Positions 56,950 through 64,000 of a DNA stretch of 64,000 nt are shown here, one piece after another (position 1 is the stretch's first letter; the number at the start of each line of letters is the position of its first letter). This DNA comes from Anisus vortex. Its lineage: Eukaryota > Mollusca > Gastropoda > Planorbidae. Below the pieces are notes generated by a model. That model worked only from the letters and a program-made list of their open reading frames with translations, did no database searches and was not told the origin of the DNA. Made by a program: the position numbers and the translations under genes. The stretch is from the NCBI GenBank assembly GCA_949126835.1, contig OX421500.1, positions 20,063,167 through 20,127,166 of the forward strand, in the 5' to 3' direction.

Positions 56950-57220
56950 GGGGCACGGTAGCTGAGCGGCAGCGCGTTCGACTGGCGAGCCGAAGGTGCC
57001 GGGTTCGAATCCTAGTGCAGGCTAGGACTTTTTCCAGGGTTAGGAGGGTGTCCCTGAGTCTACCCAGCTCTGATGGGTACCTGACCTTAGTTGGGGTAAA
57101 GTAAAGGCGGCTGTTTTCCTTAGTGCTGGCCACACAATCACCTAGTATGCCGTTGCCACATAAACTGGTGAACGCTGCTTCATCGGACCTATGGATCAGC
57201 TCGGTCCGACGGGTACTTTA
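56950..57220 (+). mobile_element. tRNA-derived SINE, full length
   Basis: The tRNA-like head starts GGGGCACGGTAGCTGAGCGG (A box). The B box GGGTTCGAATCC is at 57001-57012. The body has GTGTCCCTGAGTCTACCCAG, CTGATGGGTACCTGACC, TTAGTTGGGGTAAAGTAAAG and GCTGGCCACACAATCACC. This body resembles the conserved centre of MESC/Meta-type SINEs reported from molluscs. It ends near GGGTACTTTA and is flanked by TATATATAATAA-like repeats (target duplication). Lies in intron 5 of ARM paralog B, just after exon 5. Confidence 0.88.
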
Positions 57221-57226
57221 TATATA

Positions 57227-57939
57227 ATAAGTTGTATTACTTCCAGGAAAAGGGGATATTGAATGAATTGAAATGCTGCGAGGCAATCAACTATATTAAG
57301 GCCACAGGCCTAACTCTCTATTGCCATAGTCAATACAAAGGGTCCGTTTTTTTTTATATAAGGCTTTACCTCCCTTGACTGTTTCATTAGTTAGCGGAAA
57401 TTTAGTATTTTAATTTAAAACAAAAACAGCACCAACGGAGACTTTCAATCTATATCTGCCAATTAGCTTTCCTTTTAATGCACCATTGGACAACCATCAC
57501 CAGATGTTGAATGAATAAAAAACTTAGTCCACCGAAATAGACTGAATGTTTCGCCCATAAAAATAAACCTACACTATTTGTAACTCTCCAAGTCACATAG
57601 ACTTATTTTGAGATAAAAGTAAAAAATGTATTAGTGGTGTAAACTATCGATCTTAGGATTGTAATTTGTTCCAATTTTTTGTTTATTTCCGTATCTGTCT
57701 GTCGTATTGATTTTGTTCAATGATAATTATATTATCTTCAATGTTCAAAGTAACACTGTTATTTTTTAATGTGGACAATTTCTACAAATGAACATTTTTG
57801 AACGTCCCATTTTCGCTAACCATTTCTACCTGACTCGCCAGATTAACTTCTTTCGGAAGAGAATTTTTCTCTCTTATTTAATAAAATATACCAAATTGAT
57901 ATACTTTTAAAAGTAGCAAAAGGCTTACATTAAGCTTAC
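57227..57939. other. Intron sequence, nothing recognised
   Basis: No coding or repeat signature seen. Confidence 0.35.
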
Positions 57940-58440
57940 AATCGTGCCTGAATGCCCACACTTCTAGTAAGTAAATTGTGCTACTGGGCGACATTGCAGG
58001 TTTACGAGCGAGCCACCACAACTATGATCTGAATGGAAATCCACAGTGGGTGAAAGTAATTTATTACATGTTCCTACAGGGATAGTACCATTTATTACAT
58101 ACCCATTTGTGCGTGCCGCCGGATGGCTAGTCTTCGATAGGTTCCAAAAGTTGCCATAGTCGGGGGTGTCAGTGGCGGATTAGCTCCCATTGTCTATAAA
58201 AAGCTCTTATAAGTCTTAAAAAGCCTCAGGCAATTAAGTCGGACTTCTGGCCAGCTCGAGAGGCTAAGTCACTAAGCCCGGCGGAACTGCTTCTACGAAC
58301 AGAGGAAAGGGCGAAGGCGGAAATTTGGAGCCTCAAAATCAATAGCTCTGAGCCGATGGTACCAGTCGGTTTGGGAATACACTCCGTCTAGGAGAGGGGA
58401 CACTCCGGGTATAAACCCCCGCTGACTTTCGGACACATAA
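57940..58440 (-). repeat. R1 copy 4 fragment and adjoining GC-richer block
   Basis: The reverse complement of 57960-58035 (GTGGTGGCTCGCTCG, CCTGCAATGTCGCCCAGTAG) matches R1 copies 2 and 3. 58060-58440 is GC-richer than its surroundings and probably repeat-derived, but has no match in the window. Confidence 0.5.
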
Positions 58441-59790
58441 AAGTGTACAGGAGTATACCTTAAACAAATCAGGAGTGTAGCCTTTCAGGCGTTATAAACA
58501 CCTACTAGGCTTACCTTTCGGCAGCTTCTGCAGTTAAATTGTCTCTAAATGTAGTACCACGCTTTTCTATGAGATATGCCGAAAAGAGAGAGAGGGGGGT
58601 TGTGATGCATGAGCAACTCACAATCTCCATATCAAGACTAATTTCGTAGAGATCCCAAGGGCGCACCCATTGTCTTTCGAGACAGATAGGAGGCATCCCA
58701 GCCTGCCGCAGCACCTAGTTGTTTGTGACATGGTCCTGCCAGGAGATTCCAAAGTATGCGTCGGAGGCAGCGCATGTGAAAAGCGCTCAAACTCTTCTCT
58801 GTCTAGAATCTAGAATAATTGGTCCAGGTTTCGCTGGCATAGGTATAGTGCTTAAAACACATGCGCGGTATACGGCAACCTTGGCTTTTATGATCAGCTT
58901 TTTATTATTCCAAACTCTGTGTGATAGTCTGGCCAGTGTTGTGAGGCCTTGCGAACCTTGTGTTGAGCATCGGCATCTAGAGATATGTTGCTAGTGGTGG
59001 TGGAGCTAAAGTATGTGTCAAGCTTGCAGTCGTTGATGGTAATGTTAGGAGAAACAGCTTCCTTGGCAATCAAATTTGTCTTTATTTAGGCTGATAGTTA
59101 GTCGCTAGCGTCCTTGGTAAAGCGGCCCATTAGGCTTTGCAGTTCTGTTTATGTATGTGTAGCTCTGGCAGTGTCATCCGCAAAAAAAGCAAGTCCCTAA
59201 TGACAGTCTCGCGTATCTTCCTCTTGGACTTAGGTCTGGTCAGGTTAAACATAGTACCATCGGAACGGGTGTGTGCAGATAGACCCCCTCAGTTGAAAAT
59301 CCAAAGGCATGTCTCAAAAGGCTGGCAAAAAGAATTTGAAATAGTATCGGGCAAGGACGCAGCCCTGTTTGACTCCGCTGAGGATGTCTATTGCGGTCGA
59401 AGTATTGTGTCTTTGATTCCATCATTGAATGGTTGTATTATCTGCAGCAGTTTCACCGAGCAGTCAACTTTTGCCAAGATTATAAGATCAATGTAAGCCA
59501 GATAAAGGGGCATGTGTTGCTCTCAGAAGTTGTCTTGGAGTTGTCTTGGTGAAAATATCATATCGATTGTTGATCTTTCTGCTCGAAATCCGCACTATGA
59601 TTCGGGATACACTGTCTCGGTGAGCTTTTGCAGTTTCTTTAGTGCAACGTGTGCAAAGACCTTGCTTACATTACTGAAGAGGGAAATGCCCCTGTAATCA
59701 TTGCAGTCACTTACATATCCCTTATTTTTATTCAAGGTAATTATGTTCGCATTTCTCATGTACTCGGATACATTCGTATCTTATCTTATA
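58441..59790 (-). mobile_element. LINE reverse transcriptase remnant (minus)
   Basis: From high to low coordinates the minus strand reads NDYRGISLFSNVSKVFAHVA (RT domain 2), ESQCGFRAERSTIDMIF, the catalytic block LLFADDTA near 59175, NLTRPKSKRKIRETV, WNNKKLIIKAKVAVYRACVL and the C-terminal VLRQAGMPPICLERQWVRPW. Many stops. Its family differs from both the CR1/L2 pieces and the Jockey-like element that follows. Lies in intron 5 of ARM paralog B. Confidence 0.8.
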
Positions 59791-59849
59791 CATTACAGAC
59801 ACTCCTTCTATAAAGAATATTAGTGCGTCTTACGCTCATCCGGGTGCGA

Positions 59850-61215
59850 GTCTAGTCTTGCATTTTTATTAGTGTTTTAAATGATGTTAAGTTTTTGGTT
59901 TTCCTGGTTTGTTCAGGCAACCCATTCCATGCCCCGAATGCCAGTCGGAAAGACAGAGTACTCATATGCATTTGTTCTCGCATAAGGGACAAGAAAAGTG
60001 ATTTTGTCTCTATGTTTATCAGGTTGTTATTGTGTTGTATTTCTAAATTAGAGTTTTATGCCTAATGTATTATTACTGCTTTACTCTTTGCCCTTCTGTC
60101 CTCTAGTGTTTCTAGGTTTAGTGATACGACTAATGGTGTTACTATTGTTAACTGGGAATATTCACTAGTTATAAACCTTGCAGCTCTTTTTTGGATTTGT
60201 TCTAATTTTTTTATGTTTTCTTTAGTTGATGGGTCCCATATAGATGCTGCATATTCTAGTATAGGCCTAACTAATGTGAGATAGCATTTTAGTTTTATAT
60301 TCTTATTGCATTTGTAAAAGTTCCTTTTTATGAATCCTAAAGTTTTGTTTGATTTTTTAATTACTTCATCAATATGAGGGTTCCAAGATAACTTATCATT
60401 TATTATTACTCCAAGATACTTAGCATTTTTAGTTTGAGTTAGTTCTTTACCATGAATAAAGTAGTTTGCTATTATTTGTTTCTTTTTCTTGGATACCCTT
60501 ATTAGTTGGCATTTTTTCTGGGTGAAAAGACATACTCCAGTTTGATTCCCATTTTTGTAGTTCATCTAGGTCTTTTTGTAGAAGTTCACTATCTTCCCTG
60601 TCTTTATTATTCTATAAATTATGCAATCATCGGCAAATAATCTTACTTTTGTTTCTGTGTTGATGCAATTTGGCAGATCATTAATGTAAATTAGAAATAG
60701 TAGGGGCCCTAGAACAGTTCCTTGTGGAACTCCTGAGTTTACTGTTATTGGTGATGACTTAGAGCCATTTATTATCACTGTTTGTTCTCTGCCTATAATA
60801 AAGTCCTGAATCCACTGATGTAAGGGACCAGAGATGCCAAAGTATTTAAGTTTTTTAAGAAGACTAGAATAATGAACTTTATCAAATGCTTTTGAAAAAT
60901 CTAGTAACATAGCATTATTTTGGTTGTTAGTATATAATCCCTTAGACAAGTCATCTATTAAGCCTATCAATTGTGTATCCCATAATCTATTTTTACTGAA
61001 TCCATGTTGGTGTGGGCACAGTGCATTAAGTTTGTCGAGATGATTTACTATACTACTATATATTATATGTTCAAGTAATTTACATTCTTGTTAGGGAAAC
61101 AGGTCTATAATTTCCGGGGTCAGATTTATCTCCTTTTTTGAAAAGTGGGGTTACATTGGCTAATTTCCAATCTTTGGGCAATTTGCCCTGGTTTAGAAGC
61201 ATTCTAAAAGCTTTG
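59850..61215 (-). mobile_element. Jockey/CR1-like LINE reverse transcriptase (minus)
   Basis: The minus strand reads KLPKDWKLANVTPLFKKGDK and YRPVSLT near 61130, then a long frame 60566-60970 with NAMLLDFSKAFDKVHYSSLL, NSGVPQGTVLGPLLFLIYIN and the catalytic VRLFADDCIIYR. A third frame, 60062-60565, reads NAKYLGVIINDKLSWNPHID, VRPILEYAASIWDPSTKEN and QIQKRAARFI. Only about two or three single-base shifts separate these frames, so this copy is comparatively young. The endonuclease part is absent (5' truncated). Lies in intron 5 of ARM paralog B. Confidence 0.88.
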
Positions 61216-62317
61216 TATCGTTTTGAAAACTTCCGTTTTTAAAAATCGTTAATTGTTAATATTGAGTTTTCCCTCTTAAATTTTCATTGCGTCACTTGTA
61301 GTCAATGTATCCGGACTGATATCGAATACAAAAACTGCTCGATACTTAACCAATATAATATATAAGGCAAAAACAACGCGGTCGGGTCTCTTTTTACAAA
61401 TGTATTTGCTATAGTCACCTCGTCGCATCGTGCTCTGAACTATTGTATTGTTTAATAGGCTTTTTTTACTTCAAACCTGGGATATGTGATTATATTCTGA
61501 TTTTATGGATATACTATGCATTGGATTTCATCCTTGTTATTGAAGCGCATGTTTAATTGATCAATATAATATCATGTGTAATATTTTATCTTGAATAATT
61601 ATGTATATTATGTAAATATGGCTAATATCACCATCATTCAACCATTTGGAGTTAATAAATTTTCCTCGTTCATTTAACATCTGAATTATTAATTTTTTTG
61701 AAGTAAACTGTGTGTAGTCCACATTAACTTTACATAAATATTAATCTACGTCAACATTTAAACATATACAACTATCAAGAGTTAAATTTTACTGGCATTG
61801 TACTAAATAAATTCTAAACTACTTGTTACTCATGTCGACTCACACAGGGAGCTGAACTAGGACCATCTTAGACATATTAATTTACTAAATCAACATATGT
61901 TACTAATGCTGTGCTATTTTTTAAGAACAATACTTTAAATAATCGGATACCAGCATAATTGAGATGTATTCGAAAATATTGGGGGCTTTGAGCTAATTGC
62001 ATGATATATAATAACTACAGCATAGTAAGTCATATATTTCATCAATAATAATTTATTTAATGAAATGGCTTATCTATAATAACATTTGAAATACTACGTT
62101 CTAAGGATTTGGCCAGGACAATAAATAATATCTATATAGTTCAGTATATGCGACAGTGTATGATAACCATTGGTATATCACTGAAGCAACATCGGAAAGC
62201 TGATTGATAAGGTCAACAATTATCGTAATTATGGTCAGTGATGTTGTAATCAAAGTAGTACTTGCTTTAATTGGCAGGCTACGTAATAATATATATTATA
62301 AATAGATATATATAGAG

Positions 62318-62364
<47 letters not shown>

Positions 62365-62454
62365 TATATATAGATATATATATAGATTGATAGAAAGATA
62401 GATATATAGATAGAAAGAGTAATACATTAACCATATAATTTTGTTTTCTGAAAG
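61216..62454. other. Intron sequence with TA/GATA simple repeats
   Basis: AT-rich. 62290-62415 is a run of TA and GATA units ending 40 bp before exon 6. No element recognised. Confidence 0.55.
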
Positions 62455-62615
62455 ACTTTATTGGTGAATTGATTCATCTTCTCCACGGCTCATTTGAAAC
62501 TGTTGAATCTGAGTCAACTAATCTATTGGACCAAATGGTCTTACGTATTTGGAAACGATGGGAATTAATTCGGTGTTTATCTAAACTGGCAGTAAATGAT
62601 TCGAACAAATCAAAG
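62455..62615 (+). CDS. ARM-repeat paralog B, coding exon 6
   Basis: 161 nt, entering in phase 1 (two bases complete the codon) and leaving in phase 0. Acceptor TTTTCTGAAAG, donor AAG|GTAAGTC. Translates to FIGELIHLLHGSFETVESES, then TNLLDQMVLRIWKRWELIRC, LSKLAVNDSNKSK. WELIRCLSKLAVNDSNKSK is a typical ARM-repeat helix 3 and turn. Confidence 0.85.
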
Positions 62616-62739
62616 GTAAGTCATATATCCATGCATTAATAATGCAACTATTATTAGTTCCTTATTTTTCATGTTTTTCGAATATATTTTCTTATTAAAA
62701 AAACGTTAATAAAAAGATGTCCATTTGTTGTATTAAAAG

Positions 62740-62986
62740 ATAGTAGAAAAAGGAGCACTTGCGGTGTTTGCAAAAGTGTTTGACTGTAATGACATCAGAG
62801 ATGTTCGAAACGTCACAGAATGTTTGTGGGCTTTAGCGTTTGACAAGAATGTACGTCAAGCAATAAAAGATGCACCAGGAATCGTATCTTCATTGGAAAA
62901 GCTAAAAGACTCTAAGGATGATGATATTAGAAAAAATGTTCATGGTGTGCTTTGGATGGTCAATGGAAAAAATGACGCTGAAAAAA
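62740..62986 (+). CDS. ARM-repeat paralog B, coding exon 7
   Basis: 247 nt, phase 0 to 1, acceptor TATTAAAAG, donor AAAAA|GTAAAG. It starts IVEKGALAVFAKVFDCNDIR and continues through VRNVTECLWALAFDKNVRQA and IRKNVHGVLWMVNGK: two consecutive Armadillo repeats with the LWALAFD and GVLWMVNG signatures. In related invertebrate proteins this pair directly precedes the TIR domain. The next exon, phase 1, must lie beyond the window or in the last kilobase, where I did not find it. The open reading frame runs on to 63015, but the donor and phase favour splicing. Confidence 0.85.
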
Positions 62987-63509
62987 GTAAAGATTTAATT
63001 ATTTTCTTCATCTAGATCATTTATCGCACATTAAAAACTATTATTTGTGTCTCCTTATTCCTAAGGTTTATCTATGTTTAGTAAAATACTATATTAATTA
63101 TATCCGCCTATTTCTTTATTTGCAACGCAAAAAAAAAATGTCACTGTTAGGATCCGTTTTACTCTTACATCTCTGGTCACAGTAATAAGCTAAAAGGGCA
63201 GTTTCACATTTATTAAGCTAAAAGTTTTAATTGGAAATGAAACATTCCCGAACTGTAGGTTTAGAAATCATTCTAAACAAAGCAGGTATTTCGTTGATAA
63301 AAGTTTTAAAAAATATTATCTGATTGCATTTTTGTAAATCAGTTACCTTAATATAAAAAAATAACAGATATCTAATAGTGTCACCAATTAATAAAATTGC
63401 AAAATGCCTACATATTTAATGAGAATAACAAAAATACTGTCATACCCGATAATAATAATAAAATCCTATACAAATACAAACAAATAACAACATATTATAA
63501 TAAATATGC

Positions 63510-63548
<39 letters not shown>

Positions 63549-63589
63549 GTCAGAGTATACCGTCTATCGTGCCCTGGATGGTTGTTTTT
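62987..63589. other. Intron sequence with (TA)n, nothing else recognised
   Basis: A (TA)16-like run is at 63515-63547. No TIR-like exon seen. Confidence 0.45.
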
Positions 63590-64000
63590 AACAGGTTATA
63601 ATAGCACAACACATGGCCGAGCCATGTCAGTTTGCGCATTTGATTTTTATTGAGGGCCTGCAATTAAGGATATTCTTTCCCACACATACGCATAAGTCCT
63701 GCGTTCTACGTAGGGGATTCGAAGTATTTTTATCATGCATTTATTTTCAAAAGCCTGCAACGTGTTTTTAGTTGCTGCTAGCAGCGTCTATGTCTCACGT
63801 CCATACAGAACAATATTTCTGACAAGGGCTCTGTAAAGTCTGAGCTTTGTTGGGAGACCAATTTTTGTGCGGTTCCAGATTATGTTTAGGCAAAGCCATT
63901 GCAGCCTTACTCCTTGCGCGAAGTTCTTACTCACAGCGTCCGTCTACGGATATGATTGCTCCTAGATATTTGAAATTATCTACTTCTTCCAGTTGTTGTT
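63590..64000 (-). mobile_element. LINE C-terminal fragment (minus), runs off the edge
   Basis: The minus strand reads NFAQGVRLQWLCLNIIWNRT, KIGLPTKLRLYRALVRNIVL and YGRET in broken frames, then ENKCMIKILRIPYVERRTYA. This is the C-terminal part of the LINE family seen at 32280-33615. Confidence 0.7.

Noticed and set aside
56950..57022. tRNA gene
   Set aside because: The A and B boxes belong to the head of a SINE; a SINE body and target duplication follow.
63000..64000. TIR-domain exon of ARM paralog B
   Set aside because: No TIR-like sequence found; the end of the window is a (TA) repeat and a LINE.

Overview
The window looks like AT-rich nuclear DNA from an animal, most likely a gastropod mollusc. 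The reasons are spliced genes with GT/AG introns, a dense mixture of CR1/L2-type LINE 3' ends with (ATT)n tails, a tRNA-derived SINE whose middle resembles the MESC/Meta-domain SINEs known from gastropods and bivalves, hAT and Helitron elements, and many (TA)n and poly-G/C tracts. The species call is inference; no database search was possible.

Host genes: two paralogous genes stand head to head and run off opposite edges. Paralog A (minus strand) has coding exon 1 at 2485-2710 and exon 2 at 2041-2171. Paralog B (plus strand) has seven coding exons at 28213-28501, 46393-46523, 53229-53312, 54442-54537, 56744-56858, 62455-62615 and 62740-62986, all with matching splice phases. They build at least 374 codons of alpha-helical, Armadillo-like repeats. 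The pattern matches invertebrate ARM-repeat proteins that usually end in a TIR domain, but no TIR exon lies in the window. Intron 1 is 313 bp in A and 17,891 bp in B; the difference is mostly transposon sequence.

Mobile DNA: the centrepiece is a young Ty3/Gypsy-type LTR retrotransposon at 35487-43828 inside intron 1 of paralog B. It has two LTRs, a 5-bp target duplication (GTTCT), a primer binding site and a polypurine tract. Its pol domains run protease-integrase-reverse transcriptase-RNase H, the Copia-like order of the Gmr1 group. Its Gag capsid has a SCAN-like half and the protease-integrase spacer may hold a second capsid-like module. Two frame breaks and one stop damage the RT part. It sits in a copy of an unidentified ~2 kb repeat (called R1 here), which also carries a solo LTR of the same family (TSD GTAAC) and a 581-bp inverted-repeat element.

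Region by region: 0-3.1 kb, paralog A and a short hAT element; 3.1-10.9 kb, LINE, SINE and R1 fragments; 11-18.2 kb, two LTR-like repeats, a decayed autonomous Helitron and one end-defined Helitron copy; 20.9-24.2 kb, a coding-like relic invaded by a 58-bp minisatellite, followed by a 2.5-kb, 32-bp satellite; 24.2-28.2 kb, minor repeats and an LTR with a tRNA-Pro-type primer site; 28.2-63 kb, paralog B with its transposon-filled introns; 63.6-64 kb, another LINE end. I see no RNA gene, CRISPR array or prokaryotic feature.
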